Assembly: GCF_012273015.1 (NCBI RefSeq)
Contig: NZ_CP050954.1
Span: 372,001 to 436,000 of the forward strand
Length of the DNA stretch: 64,000 nucleotides
Direction of reading: 5' to 3'
From: Hymenobacter sp. BT18
GTDB taxonomy: Bacteria > Bacteroidota > Bacteroidia > Cytophagales > Hymenobacteraceae
Numbering within the stretch: position 1 is the first letter of the stretch; every line of letters starts with the position of its first letter. The translations under genes were made by a program, and so were the position numbers. Below are positions 8,771-18,289 of the stretch, piece after piece. The notes beneath the pieces are model-generated. The model did not search any database, was not told where the DNA came from, and worked only from the letters and a program-made list of their open reading frames with translations.

Positions 8771-9661
8771 ATGGCTGCCACCTGGAACCGCCGTGCGGCC
8801 CTCAAAGGCCTGCTCACCAGCACCGCCGCTGTGGGTACCCTCGGTCTGGCCGGGGCTGCCGCGCCAGCTGAGAAACTAACCGCCATGCCCGCCGCTCTGA
8901 AAGGAAATATCCGCCACTCGGTGTGCCGCTGGTGCTTCGCCGACCTGCCGCTGGAGCAGCTCTGCGCCGCGGCCAAGGAAATGGGCATCCGGGGCATTGA
9001 TCTGGTTGGGCCGCAGGACTGGCCTACGCTGAAGAAGTACGGCTTGGACTCGCCTATGTGCAACGGGGCGGAAATCAACCTCACCGACGGCTTCAACGAC
9101 CCGCAGTTTCACGCCCGCCTGCAAAAGCAGTACACTGAGCTGATTCCGCAGGTAGCCAAGGCCAGCTACCGCAACCTGATCTGCTTTAGCGGCAGCCGCC
9201 GGGGCAAGACCGACGAGCAGGGCTGGGCAAACTGCGTGGCTGGCCTGAAGCCGCTGCTGAAGCTGGCCGAGCAGCACAACGTGGTGCTGGTGATGGAGCT
9301 GCTCAACAGCAAAATCGACCACCCGGACTACCAGTGCGACCGGACTGCCTGGGGCGTGGAGCTGGCCAAGCGGCTGGGCTCCGAGCACTTCAAGCTGCTC
9401 TACGACATCTACCACATGCAAATCAACGAGGGTGACGTCATCCGCACCCTTACCGAGTTTCACCCCTACATTGCCCACTACCACACGGCCGGCGTGCCTG
9501 GTCGCCACGAGCTGAACGATGCCCAGGAGCTGAACTACCCCGCCATCATGCGCGCCATCCAAGCCACTGGCTTCAAAGGCTACGTGGCCCAGGAGTTCAT
9601 TCCCACACAGCCCGACAAGCTGGCTTCCCTGCGCCAAGCCGTGCAGCTCTGCGACGTTTGA
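8771..9661 (+). CDS. Hydroxypyruvate-isomerase-like TIM barrel with Tat signal
   Basis: This 296-residue protein has the twin-arginine leader WNRRAALKGLLTSTAAVGTLGLAGAAAPA. The mature part is a xylose-isomerase-like barrel of the hydroxypyruvate isomerase subgroup. Conserved stretches are HSVCRWCFADLPLEQLCAAA, VLVMELLNSKIDHPDYQCD (Glu ligand), LLYDIYHMQINEGDVIRTL (Asp and His) and GYVAQEFIPT (Glu). The start is two bases after the permease stop. Export by Tat again points to work in the periplasm, on the product of the GMC oxidase or of the DUF1080 protein encoded next. True hydroxypyruvate isomerase activity is doubtful because such enzymes are cytoplasmic. Confidence 0.87.
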   Translation: MAATWNRRAALKGLLTSTAAVGTLGLAGAAAPAEKLTAMPAALKGNIRHSVCRWCFADLPLEQLCAAAKEMGIRGIDLVGPQDWPTLKKYGLDSPMCNGAEINLTDGFNDPQFHARLQKQYTELIPQVAKASYRNLICFSGSRRGKTDEQGWANCVAGLKPLLKLAEQHNVVLVMELLNSKIDHPDYQCDRTAWGVELAKRLGSEHFKLLYDIYHMQINEGDVIRTLTEFHPYIAHYHTAGVPGRHELNDAQELNYPAIMRAIQATGFKGYVAQEFIPTQPDKLASLRQAVQLCDV

Positions 9662-9675
9662 ACACTAGCAAATGG

Positions 9676-9722
9676 CGTAAGAGACGCATCAATTCGCGCC
9701 TCCTCGTTGCTGAGGTTGTGAC
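9676..9722. repeat. Degenerate half copy of the GAGACGCGA palindrome
   Basis: GTAAGAGACGC...CGCGCCTCCTCGTTGCTGAGGTTGTG matches, with substitutions, the left arm and loop start of the palindrome inserted in the Pnkp gene near 26290 (GTAGAGACGC...CGTCTCATCGTTGCTGAGGC). Only one arm is present. Confidence 0.6.
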
Positions 9723-9741
9723 TGTTCAAAACCATATTGCG

Positions 9742-9837
9742 CGTCATGCTGAGCTTGCCGAAGCATCTCTACCGCTTCGTTGTGGCAGTATTCGAACGAA
9801 GCAGCGGTAGAGATGCTTCGGCAAGCTCAGCAGGACG
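9742..9837. repeat. Dispersed palindromic repeat (full copy)
   Basis: The left arm reads CGTCATGCTGAGCTTGCCGA and AGCATCTCTACCGCTTCGTT. The right arm is AACGAAGC...GGTAGAGATGCTTCGGCAAG then CTCAGCAGGACG. The centre is GTGGCAGTATTCG. It lies between the Tat TIM-barrel gene and the DUF1080 gene and may uncouple the latter from the operon. Confidence 0.8.
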
Positions 9838-9955
9838 TTCTAGTTATTACTGACGATTCTGGACCCGGCTCTCTTACTTATTCTACATGGTATCAGTTTA
9901 ACAACGACAAAGCACCAGAGCTTGCGTATCTACACCGTTCTTGCTTTCAACTCCC

Positions 9956-10726
9956 ATGAAATTCCTATTCCTGACTGCTGCCCTCCTCGGCTTATCCATG
10001 ACGGTCCACGCCCAGCAAACCGGCAAGCCGGAGGACACCGAAGTGTGGAAGCCGGTCCCGAAAACCGTGCGCGGCAAGCTGAAAACCACCCCGCCCCCGG
10101 CCGGCGCCCTTGTGCTGTTCGATGGCAAAAGCCTGAGCGAGTGGGTGTCGGCGGATGACCGTACCCAGCCCGCGCAGTGGACGGTGGCCGATGGGGTGCT
10201 GACCGTGGACAAGTCGAAAGGCAACATCGAAACCCAGCGCACCTTCGGCAGCTACCGCCTGCACCTGGAGTGGCGCGTGCCGGCCGGCATTACCGGCGAA
10301 GGCCAGGTGCGCGGCAACAGCGGCGTGTTTCTGGCTTCCCTGGGCAAAGGCGACCTGGGCTACGAGCTGCAGATTCTTGACCCCCACCAGAACCCGACCT
10401 ACGTGAACGGCATGGCCGGCAGCATCTACAAGCAGCGCATTCCGCTGGCCAACCCCGGCCGCAAGCCCGGCGAGTGGCAGTCGTACGACGTGCTGTGGCT
10501 GGCCCCCACCTTCAAGCCCGACGGCACCGTGCTTACGCCGGCCCGCGTAACGGTGAAGTTCAACGGCGTAGCGGTGCAGAAAAACGTGGCCCTGGCGGGC
10601 CCTACGCGCTACATCGGTCCGCCCCAGTACGAGCCCCACGGCGCCGCGCCCATCAAGCTCCAGGCCCACGGCGACCCAAGTGCGCCCATCTCCTTCCGCA
10701 ACGTCTGGGTGCAGGAGCTAAAATAG
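9956..10726 (+). CDS. DUF1080 / 3-keto-disaccharide hydrolase family protein
   Basis: I chose the ATG at 9956, which opens a good signal peptide (MKFLFLTAALLGLSMTVHAQ) for a 256-residue secreted protein. The domain starts ALVLFDGKSLSEWV and continues WTVADGVLTV, the family's typical opening of a concanavalin-like beta sandwich. Further conserved parts are RGNSGVFLAS, GYELQILD, GSIYKQ and SFRNVWVQEL at the C-terminus. The family (PF06439) includes enzymes that cleave 3-keto-glycosides, so it fits as the step after periplasmic C3 oxidation by the GMC enzyme. Its stop is only three bases from the stop of the convergent ADP-ribosylglycohydrolase gene. Substrate and anomer preference are unknown. 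Confidence 0.9.
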   Translation: MKFLFLTAALLGLSMTVHAQQTGKPEDTEVWKPVPKTVRGKLKTTPPPAGALVLFDGKSLSEWVSADDRTQPAQWTVADGVLTVDKSKGNIETQRTFGSYRLHLEWRVPAGITGEGQVRGNSGVFLASLGKGDLGYELQILDPHQNPTYVNGMAGSIYKQRIPLANPGRKPGEWQSYDVLWLAPTFKPDGTVLTPARVTVKFNGVAVQKNVALAGPTRYIGPPQYEPHGAAPIKLQAHGDPSAPISFRNVWVQELK

Positions 10727-10729
10727 CGC

Positions 10730-11713
10730 CTACTCCGCGCTGACGGCATGGGCCATGCGGCGGGCCAGGTCCTCGATATCGGCGCGGCGGGCCAGCACCT
10801 GGAGCCACTCCGGCGGAATAGCCGCTTCGCCATAGTACAGCCCGGCCAGGCCGCCCGTCACGGCGCCGGTCGTGTCGGTATCATCGCCGAGGTTGACGGC
10901 AGCCAGCACGGTTTCGGCGTACGTGTCGTAGCGGAGCAGGCACCAGAGCGCGGCTTCCAGGGTGTGCAGCACGTAGCCGGAACCACTGATTTCATCTTCT
11001 CGGTACCGAATCAGAGACAATATCTCATAGTCGGCTTGCGGGTTTTCGAGGATGCGGTGAAAGCGTGGCAATTCGGCTAGCAATGCAGGTTCCGTATGGG
11101 CAAACTCATTTACCTCCTGCTGCATGGCCTTGTAGGCCGCATGCTTATCAAGGCCACTCAGCAGTTGCCGAGCCAGTTCCAGGTAGATGAAGCAAGCCAG
11201 TATAGAGCGTGTATGGGCATGAGTTAGGCTCGATACCTCAAGCGAAAGCCGAAACCGCTCCACCAAGGTTAAAGGTTGCATCCAGAAGGCCAGCGGAAGA
11301 ATCCGCATAAGGGAGCCGTTGCCGTTGCTATACTCATCATTGCCGCCCGCCAGCAGTGGCGACGTCCCCCGGCTAAGACGCCGGATTGCCTCAGAGGTAG
11401 CTACGCCTACATCGAAGACATGACCATGAGGCGTCCAATAGCCGTGCTCATACCAATTGATAAAGCGGCGACTTAAATCCCCTAGATCGTAGCCGCGACA
11501 CAGACTCTCCGCCAGGCAAAACGTGAGCGAGGCATCGTCGGACCAAGTGCCCGCGGGTTGGTTGTGGGTGCCGTAGGCGCGCATGACTACCACAGGGTCC
11601 TGGCGGCGGGCGGCCCGGCTCTGGAATTCCACGGGCACGCCCAGGGCGTCGCCCACGGCCAGGCCCAGCAGCGCCGCACGGATTTGGGTTTCGAGAGTTG
11701 TCAGGTCAGCCAT
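10730..11713 (-). CDS. ADP-ribosylglycohydrolase (DraG-like)
   Basis: This 327-residue all-helical protein of the ADP-ribosylglycohydrolase family starts MADLTTLETQIRAALLGLAVGDALGVPVEF. The metal-binding segments are TWSDDASLTFCLAES near residue 60 and NLGDDTDTTGAVTGGLAGLYYG near residue 270, where the Asp residues hold two Mg or Mn ions. NGNGSLMRILPLAFW is also family-typical. Such enzymes remove ADP-ribose from proteins, nucleic acids or small molecules. No nitrogenase or toxin gene is near, so the target is unknown. ADP-ribose hydrolases sometimes occur with RNA-repair genes, and a Pnkp/Hen1 set lies downstream, but the distance makes any link speculative. Confidence 0.9.
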   Translation of the reverse strand: MADLTTLETQIRAALLGLAVGDALGVPVEFQSRAARRQDPVVVMRAYGTHNQPAGTWSDDASLTFCLAESLCRGYDLGDLSRRFINWYEHGYWTPHGHVFDVGVATSEAIRRLSRGTSPLLAGGNDEYSNGNGSLMRILPLAFWMQPLTLVERFRLSLEVSSLTHAHTRSILACFIYLELARQLLSGLDKHAAYKAMQQEVNEFAHTEPALLAELPRFHRILENPQADYEILSLIRYREDEISGSGYVLHTLEAALWCLLRYDTYAETVLAAVNLGDDTDTTGAVTGGLAGLYYGEAAIPPEWLQVLARRADIEDLARRMAHAVSAE

Positions 11714-11805
11714 TGCAGGGGAAGGATAAAGCAGCTAGCGGGGGGTAAAGATGTTGTTTTCTCTTGGCTAACCGATATTCAGCTGGTATCTATTCCCATC
11801 CAGAA

Positions 11806-11896
11806 CGTCATGCTGAGCGAAGTCGAAGCATCTCTACCACTTCGTCTGCCTCATTCAACGAAGCGGTAGAGATGCTTCGACTTCGCTCAGCATGAC
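11806..11896. repeat. Dispersed palindromic repeat (full copy)
   Basis: This is a nearly perfect palindrome. CGTCATGCTGAGCGAAGTCG and AAGCATCTCTACCACTTCGT are mirrored by ACGAAGCGGTAGAGATGCTT and CGACTTCGCTCAGCATGACA, around the centre CTGCCTCATTCA. It lies between the DraG start and the stop of the macroglobulin gene, which are on the same strand, and could end or trim the macroglobulin transcript. Confidence 0.85.
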
Positions 11897-11918
11897 ATGG
11901 CTAGCAAGGCAGTTCCAG

Positions 11919-14900
11919 TTAATCAATCTGTGCCTGCTTGCTGGCGGAGCGGCCGAAGCGGGTGGGGAAGTACATCAGCTCGGCTTTGGCGGGGTTGAGG
12001 GTGTAGCGGCCCCGGTAGCGCGGCTGCAGGGCAATGCGGAACGTGTGGCGGCCCACCGGCAGTACGTCGATGAAGATGCCCACCTGGTGACGCAGATACT
12101 CCCAGTGTACTTCAAGGCTGTTGCCAGTGGTTTTCTCCCTGTAGGAGCAACCGGCCGGAATGGGCACTTCCAGCAGCACGTAGCGGGCCTCGGCCGGCAC
12201 GTCTACCGTCACTTCCAGCTCGGTGGGCTGTCCGGCTTTCAACCGGATGCTGCTTCCCTCCTGCCCGGCCAGGCGCGTGCGCACGGTAAAAGGCGTAGCC
12301 ACTGCCGCCGGAGCCGGGTTCCAGAAGGTCTGGTAAGCCGTGGCATACACCGGCAGGCCGCCTTGCTTGCGGAGCGTGAGCAGTCCGGCAGTGGCGGGCA
12401 CCGTGGTTTCAAACGGAAACTGCCCGACTTCCTGCGTGAGGCCGCCGCTAAGCTGAGCCCGCGCCAGCAAACCGCCACTGGCCGGCACCACCAGCTCGGG
12501 ACCAATGGTAGCCAGAATCTGGGCGGCCTCGTAGGTGCTGGCCCAGTGGCCCCCAAAGCTGCGCTGCTCTAGCAGATACGTGCGGATGCGCAGCAACTCC
12601 TGTTCCTGCCCGCCGCGGGCCCGCAGCAGGCGGTATGCCAGCAGCGTATTACCCAGGCGGTCGGGCAGCAGATAGCGGTAGAAGGTGCCCTGGTACAGGG
12701 TATCGACAAAAAACACCCCGCCCAACTCCGAGCGGAGGCGGTAGCGGCGCAGGGTATCGAGTTGGTAGGGCAAGCCCAGCTGCTGCCGCAGGTTGGTGAG
12801 GGCCAGGTACCGGTCCAGGGGCTGGCGGCCGCGCTGCTCCCGCTCCAGGCGCTGCACCAGGGCCGGAAAGTCGGGCTGGGCGCCGAGGTCGTGCAGCAGC
12901 TGGAGCAGCCGGATCCGGTCGTCGGGGGAGCTAAAAAAGGCACCGGGGACCGATTCACGCAGGTTTTGGCGGACAGCGGCATCGGCAAAGGCCTCGTCAA
13001 GCTGGGTGAGCAGGTAGCGGCGGAGCGGGTCTTTGTCGAGGGCAACTTTATAGCCCTGCTTTTCGGCCTGCAACAAAGCGTCTACCACGTGCAGGGTAGC
13101 CCAGGCGCTGACGGGCGAGGCCGGCCAGGTGCCCCACAACCCCTCGGGCTGGTGCCGCCCACGCAGCAGATGACGGATCAGCTGCTGCACGTCGCGCCCA
13201 CCCCGGAAGGGTTGATCCAACCCTTCGCGCAGGCGCTGCTCCAGCAAAAGGGCCAGCAGCTTGGAGGCCGCCTGCTCGTTGCAGAGGTAGTCGTAGCCCA
13301 ACACGTGGCGGATTTCCTCGAATACCACGGGCAAGGGGCTATTTTCCAGGCGCACCGTCACGGGTCCCAGCTCGGGGCGCGCGGGGAAGGTGAGCGTGGT
13401 ATCGGCGGTGGTAAGCACAGCAAAGGAGCCCACCCGCTCGCGGGTACCCACGGGCAGCACCGGCAGCTGGCGCAGTTCCCCGTCCTGGTAGCCGTTGGGC
13501 TGGGTTAGGCTGAAGCGCACGGCCACGGAATCGGCATCAGTGGGCGCCGTGAAGGTAAGCGTGTCGAGCCAGGCTGTGGCCACGCGGTGCCGCTGGGTGC
13601 GCACCGGCCCCGCCCCTACCTGGAAGCTGGTGGTCACCTGGGCAGTATCGGGCAGGTAGTTCAGAGTTTTGCCGATAACCTGGGGCCGGTCGCCCTGGAG
13701 CAGGAAGCGCGGGGCTGCCAGCTCGCCCATCAGGGCCTTGAAGGAGCGCAGGCGCTGGGTGAAGGTACCGGTGCGGGCGTGGTCGTCGGAAGCCAGCACG
13801 AAGGTGTCCCAGCCGGTGATGTCGTCGGGGATGATGACCTGGGTGCTGGCCTCCCCGCGGGCGTCGGTGACGAGGGTGGGACGCCACCAGCCTACGTCGG
13901 AAAAGCGGCGGCGCAGGGCTAGGCGCGGGTCGCGCGTGCCGGACACGGGCAGGCCGTCGGGCCCCAGGGCGGGACCGTCCTGCATACTCGCCGCCGGCCG
14001 GCCGTTAAACCCGCTTTTGGTGGTGATGATAATCACGCCGTTGGCCGCCCGGGAGCCATACATGGCCACTGCCGACTCCCCTTTCAGGACGCTCGTCTTG
14101 GCAATATCCTCGGGCCGCAGATTTTTCAAGGGTCCACTCATCGGCAGCCCATCCACAATAAAAAGCGGTTCACCGCCCCCGATTACGCTGCTGGCTCCCC
14201 GAATCCGAATCACCGTCTGCCCGTCTATAGCAGTGCTAATACTCACCCCGGCTACCTTACCGGAAACCGCTTGTGCTACCGAGGCGCTTTCCACGGTCAG
14301 CGTCCTGCCATCTACTTTAGTGGTCCCGAAGCCAGTTACGACTACCTCACTCAGTTGCTTGGTGTCCTCGTTCAGTGCTACCTGAATATCCTGACTGTCC
14401 ACCCGGCGCTCAACCGATACAAACCCAATACTGAAAAATTGCAGCACGCTACCATTTGGCGGTACGGCCAGGGTAAAGCTGCCGTCCGCATTCGTGCTTG
14501 CGCCGTGGGTGGTTCCTTTGAGCAGCACCGTTACACCAGGTAGCCCCTCCCCTGAATGGTGGCTCGTGACCTGCCCGCGCACGATGTACCAGTCGGGCTG
14601 GGGCTTCACCGGGATGGTTGTTACCACCTGCCGCCGCGCACTTGCCGAATCGAGCACGCCAGGTTTCGCCGGGGCGGGCAGATTACGGCGGATTTCTTCT
14701 CGCATCACGCGCAATAAGCGCTGGCGGGCTGGGCCAGCAGTTAGCTTATCCAGGGAATCGAGCTGCACGTAGGTGGTGCCGTTAGCCTGTATCAGCACCT
14801 CGGCGTTAGGCGCGAGCAACGTGCTATCGGCCAGCAGTAAGGCCAGGCGGTAGCGGCCCGGAGCCAGGGCATGCAGCGGGGTGGGCAGCTGCCGGTGCAG

Positions 14901-17900
14901 GCGGCGGAACGCAGGTTTGGCGGGCTGGGTGAGCAAGGTGTAGAGCACCCGCGGGGAGTAGTACTGGCGCATTGAACTGGTTGGCAGGCGCACTTCCAGT
15001 AGGCCCTGGCCAGCGGGGGTGCTGGTCGGCACCGGCAGCAGCGGCTCAGGCTGCGGGCCCTGGTAGAAGGACGTAGCGGGCCGGGGGCGCAGGTCGGCTT
15101 CGGTATACGCAAAGTCAGTAAAGGGCAATTGCGGGAATTGGATGGACTGACGCAGATCCGGGTAGCGCTCCGCCGAAACGGTGCGCATCTTCAGCAAATC
15201 CCGGGTGAAGGTGTAGCGGTAGCCCGGCTCATGCAGAAACTTGCGCCAGAGCCCATCGGAGCGGCGCAGCAGCACCGAGTCGGGCAGGAAAGGGCCACCC
15301 ACGTGTAGCAGCTCGTTTTGACGGTAATATTGATAGGGGCGGTTGGGCTGGTAGGGCTGGCCGGTGCCCAGCACCTGTAGGCGGCGGCCCTGGCGCAGCA
15401 GCACCTGCTCCTGGTAGCTGTTGCGGTCGATGAGCACCAGAAAGCGCGCCAGCTCCTCCCGCTCGGTTTCCGACAAGGGTCCGGGGATTTCCACCGTCAG
15501 CTCCCGGCACGGGTGGTTGGGGTCGAGGCTGAGGATGAGCTTGTGCAGGGGGCGCAGGTACACTTCCCGCAAACTGATGCGCTGGGTGGGCGTGCGCACG
15601 GTGATGGTATGGTAGCCACTGTCGGCCACCAGGGCAAACGGCTCGTCCCCGTTCACGGCCGCCACGTACACCGGGTGCCCATCCACGTACACGGCCACGG
15701 TGGGCTGCACTCGCCCCGAGTCTACCACAAACGGCGCCACCTGGGTGATGCCGCCCGGGGCCGGCTGGTACTCATGGAACGTGCCGTACGCGGGGTACAG
15801 AAACTGGTAAAAGCGCAGGGAGTCGAGGCCGAGGCGCTGGCGCCAGGCGCCCCAGGGCAAGGGCCGGCGGGTAGGCTCATCAGCCTGATTCTCAAACCGG
15901 GCCCCCAGGGCAAACCGCCGAAGGGCTACCCGGCCCACCACCGCCGGCTCGAAATCAGGCAGCGCGGGGGCGTTAGCCACCTCAAACTTGCTGGTGTAGG
16001 CGTAGGCCGTAAGGTCGGCCCCGGGCACGGGGCGGCCAGCCCCGTCGCGCACGGTGTAGCGCAAACTCACTTTCTGCCCCGGGTATACAACCTCAGGCTG
16101 CTCGGCTTCGATGGAGAGCTGATGCTGGGGCAACGCCACATTGTACTCGGCCGTGCGCAGCTCCCCACCCCAGAAGTAGTGCAGCGACACATACCAAATT
16201 TCCGGCGTGGGCGCGGCCAAGTCCAGTTTCAGCGCGGTGGTGTACTCCCGGCGCATCAGGTCATTGGCGCGGTATAGGTAGTACCAGAAGGGCAGGCGGC
16301 GCGGGTTCTCCACCAGCAGGTGCAGGAAGTCTGAAGTGCGGTCGGAGCGCAGCACTAAATCAGCGTTGTCTTCGTCGAGGTTCAGCAAAGCCGAGCGGCC
16401 GGCGGCAGTAGTCAGCTGGTAGCGGGTGGCGCGGGCGTCCACGGGCCGGGCCAGGGGCAACTGCACAGTTTCCAACGTAGAAACCAGGTTCTTTTCCGGG
16501 TCGCGGCGGGTGGTTTCGAGGCGGGCCGGGCCGGGGGTGCCGCCGGGAAAGCGGGCAATTACCGAGTCCTGGCGCAGCAGAAGCTGCAGCTCCCCGCTTT
16601 CCAGGGCATACTCCACTTGGGTAGTTTGGGTGCGGCGCTCCTGGTCGGCGTTCCGGAACTCGGCGTGCACCTGGTAGCGGAGGTTAGCGGTGGGCAAAGC
16701 AGAGGGCGGCAGGTTGAGGCGGGTTTCGCCGGCGGCGTCCAGGGGCTGGGCGCGCGTCCAGAGCGTATCGGGCACAAACACCTGCCGGCCGGGAAAATGG
16801 CCCACGGTCAGGGGCGTCACACTCAGGCGCACGCGGGCATCGAGCAGGTTCAGCTCGTTGGCATCCTGCCCGCGCAGGTACAGGGCCTGCGTAGTACCGG
16901 CCCGGTGGGTAACTTCGGCCGGTCGCAGGGTATAGCGGGTGTTTTTGAGCTCATAGTCTTCCAGCCGGAATGAGGCTTGCGCCAGAGTTTCGCCGTTTTT
17001 TCCCGGCTGCTGCAGCCGCAAGCGCACGTCCTGGTCGGCGCGCAGCTGGAGGGTGTTGAGGCGTTCCAGCTCGAACTCGTAGGAGCCGGGACGCACGGGC
17101 CGGAGCAAAGCCAGGCGGCGCGGCGTACGGTCCTGGTCGGCCTGCAGGTACAGCTCCAGGGGGCGGCGGTAAGGCCAGCCGGCGCGGTGCAGGATGCGGG
17201 CCTTCAGGCGCAGGGTGTCGGCCGTGGGACGGTAGCGGGGCTTGCTCAGCACCAGGTAAGCCCGCCACTTTTTGCCCCGCCGCTCCGTGCGCCGGTCTTG
17301 GCGCTCCTCGCGCACGTCGGGGTTGAAGATGGAGCGCAGCAGCCCGATGGGGCCGGTGCTGACGTTGGAAGCGTAGTGCAGCTCCCGAAACAGCTTCCGC
17401 GCGGGCCGCGTGAGGAGCCCCAGCGGAAAGCCGAACACCACCCGCTGGTACGCCCCACGCCAACTCAGGGCCCTACGTCCGGCCGGCCGGTACGGCAGCT
17501 GCTGCTCCAGCACGTGAAACGTGGTGCGCCCGCCGTGGGTGACGGCCAGCAGCCCCGGGCGGCTGGTGCGGCCGGCCAGGCGGTAGGTTTGGGTGGCAGC
17601 GTCGAAGGGCACGAGGCGGCCCCGGGGCAAGGTCAGGCGGGCATCGGGCAGCATCCGACCCAGACTATCCTGCACCACCACGCTCAAATCCTGCTGGTTG
17701 GTGATGACGGTGAGTTGGCGGCCGGTACGGGTGTGCAGCCAGTACACCAGCTCGGGCCCTTCGGTGTGGGCCACCAGGTAGTAGCCGGCCGGCAGGGCTG
17801 CCACCCGGGCCCGGCTTAGGCTGTCGGGCTGGCTCGTCGGGAAGGAGTCGACGGGCTGGGCGAAGTAGGCGTCCTGCACGGCCGTGAGCGAGTGTTCGTA

Positions 17901-18044
17901 GAGGTGGCGCGTCTGGGCGTCGGTCAGGCGGAAAACCTTGGTCAGGTAGCTCTGCTGGCGGGCCGTGGCCAGGCGTTGCTGGGCAAAACTGTAAATGGGC
18001 AGCAACAGTAGCCCCAGGATAAGCGGGCGTAACGATGAAAGCAT
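11919..18044 (-). CDS. Alpha-2-macroglobulin-like thioester protein with embedded carboxypeptidase-D-like and TonB plug domains
   Basis: I chose the ATG at 18044, which opens the signal peptide MLSSLRPLILGLLLLPIYSFAQ; the product has 2041 residues. The N-terminal 1100 residues look like macroglobulin (MG) beta-sandwich repeats, for example YLVLSKPRYRPTADTLRLKA near 260-280 and EVVYPGQKVSLRYTVRD near 650. Residues about 1153-1230 form a carboxypeptidase-D-like domain (VRGQVTSHHSGEGLPGVTVL) leading into a SusC/RagA-type plug, about 1231-1345 (LSEVVVTGFGTT, PLFIVDGLPM, RAANGVIIITTKSG). The macroglobulin core follows (WWRPTLVTDARGEA, GWDTFVLASD), with a thioester motif CNEQ at 1588-1591 and a helical thioester domain. 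There is no beta-barrel, so it is not a transporter. Bacterial macroglobulins trap attacking proteases; the plug may anchor or signal. The combination is unusual. Confidence 0.88.
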   Translation of the reverse strand: MLSSLRPLILGLLLLPIYSFAQQRLATARQQSYLTKVFRLTDAQTRHLYEHSLTAVQDAYFAQPVDSFPTSQPDSLSRARVAALPAGYYLVAHTEGPELVYWLHTRTGRQLTVITNQQDLSVVVQDSLGRMLPDARLTLPRGRLVPFDAATQTYRLAGRTSRPGLLAVTHGGRTTFHVLEQQLPYRPAGRRALSWRGAYQRVVFGFPLGLLTRPARKLFRELHYASNVSTGPIGLLRSIFNPDVREERQDRRTERRGKKWRAYLVLSKPRYRPTADTLRLKARILHRAGWPYRRPLELYLQADQDRTPRRLALLRPVRPGSYEFELERLNTLQLRADQDVRLRLQQPGKNGETLAQASFRLEDYELKNTRYTLRPAEVTHRAGTTQALYLRGQDANELNLLDARVRLSVTPLTVGHFPGRQVFVPDTLWTRAQPLDAAGETRLNLPPSALPTANLRYQVHAEFRNADQERRTQTTQVEYALESGELQLLLRQDSVIARFPGGTPGPARLETTRRDPEKNLVSTLETVQLPLARPVDARATRYQLTTAAGRSALLNLDEDNADLVLRSDRTSDFLHLLVENPRRLPFWYYLYRANDLMRREYTTALKLDLAAPTPEIWYVSLHYFWGGELRTAEYNVALPQHQLSIEAEQPEVVYPGQKVSLRYTVRDGAGRPVPGADLTAYAYTSKFEVANAPALPDFEPAVVGRVALRRFALGARFENQADEPTRRPLPWGAWRQRLGLDSLRFYQFLYPAYGTFHEYQPAPGGITQVAPFVVDSGRVQPTVAVYVDGHPVYVAAVNGDEPFALVADSGYHTITVRTPTQRISLREVYLRPLHKLILSLDPNHPCRELTVEIPGPLSETEREELARFLVLIDRNSYQEQVLLRQGRRLQVLGTGQPYQPNRPYQYYRQNELLHVGGPFLPDSVLLRRSDGLWRKFLHEPGYRYTFTRDLLKMRTVSAERYPDLRQSIQFPQLPFTDFAYTEADLRPRPATSFYQGPQPEPLLPVPTSTPAGQGLLEVRLPTSSMRQYYSPRVLYTLLTQPAKPAFRRLHRQLPTPLHALAPGRYRLALLLADSTLLAPNAEVLIQANGTTYVQLDSLDKLTAGPARQRLLRVMREEIRRNLPAPAKPGVLDSASARRQVVTTIPVKPQPDWYIVRGQVTSHHSGEGLPGVTVLLKGTTHGASTNADGSFTLAVPPNGSVLQFFSIGFVSVERRVDSQDIQVALNEDTKQLSEVVVTGFGTTKVDGRTLTVESASVAQAVSGKVAGVSISTAIDGQTVIRIRGASSVIGGGEPLFIVDGLPMSGPLKNLRPEDIAKTSVLKGESAVAMYGSRAANGVIIITTKSGFNGRPAASMQDGPALGPDGLPVSGTRDPRLALRRRFSDVGWWRPTLVTDARGEASTQVIIPDDITGWDTFVLASDDHARTGTFTQRLRSFKALMGELAAPRFLLQGDRPQVIGKTLNYLPDTAQVTTSFQVGAGPVRTQRHRVATAWLDTLTFTAPTDADSVAVRFSLTQPNGYQDGELRQLPVLPVGTRERVGSFAVLTTADTTLTFPARPELGPVTVRLENSPLPVVFEEIRHVLGYDYLCNEQAASKLLALLLEQRLREGLDQPFRGGRDVQQLIRHLLRGRHQPEGLWGTWPASPVSAWATLHVVDALLQAEKQGYKVALDKDPLRRYLLTQLDEAFADAAVRQNLRESVPGAFFSSPDDRIRLLQLLHDLGAQPDFPALVQRLEREQRGRQPLDRYLALTNLRQQLGLPYQLDTLRRYRLRSELGGVFFVDTLYQGTFYRYLLPDRLGNTLLAYRLLRARGGQEQELLRIRTYLLEQRSFGGHWASTYEAAQILATIGPELVVPASGGLLARAQLSGGLTQEVGQFPFETTVPATAGLLTLRKQGGLPVYATAYQTFWNPAPAAVATPFTVRTRLAGQEGSSIRLKAGQPTELEVTVDVPAEARYVLLEVPIPAGCSYREKTTGNSLEVHWEYLRHQVGIFIDVLPVGRHTFRIALQPRYRGRYTLNPAKAELMYFPTRFGRSASKQAQID

Positions 18045-18289
18045 AACGGTGGGATAGGCGTACCTGATAGCTGATGCCACGGGAAGCCGCATTCCACACT
18101 TCACTTTTTTTTCGGCTTGCGAAAAAAACTTGGCTTATTCTCGAAGAATCAGGTTTTCAACGGATTACCTAACCTAAAAAGAACACAAGTTTCCTAGCTG
18201 GAATACCATTTACCCAGGCCTCACACAATTTCTGGCCTGGTCCTTGGGTTATGGGGGGCAAGCATGTTTCACCTTTTCACTTCTCTCCC

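Noticed and set aside
12762..13508. Long frames on the plus strand across the macroglobulin gene
   Set aside because: They are GC-rich shadows of the minus-strand gene, without signal or family motifs, and the minus-strand protein has clear domains.
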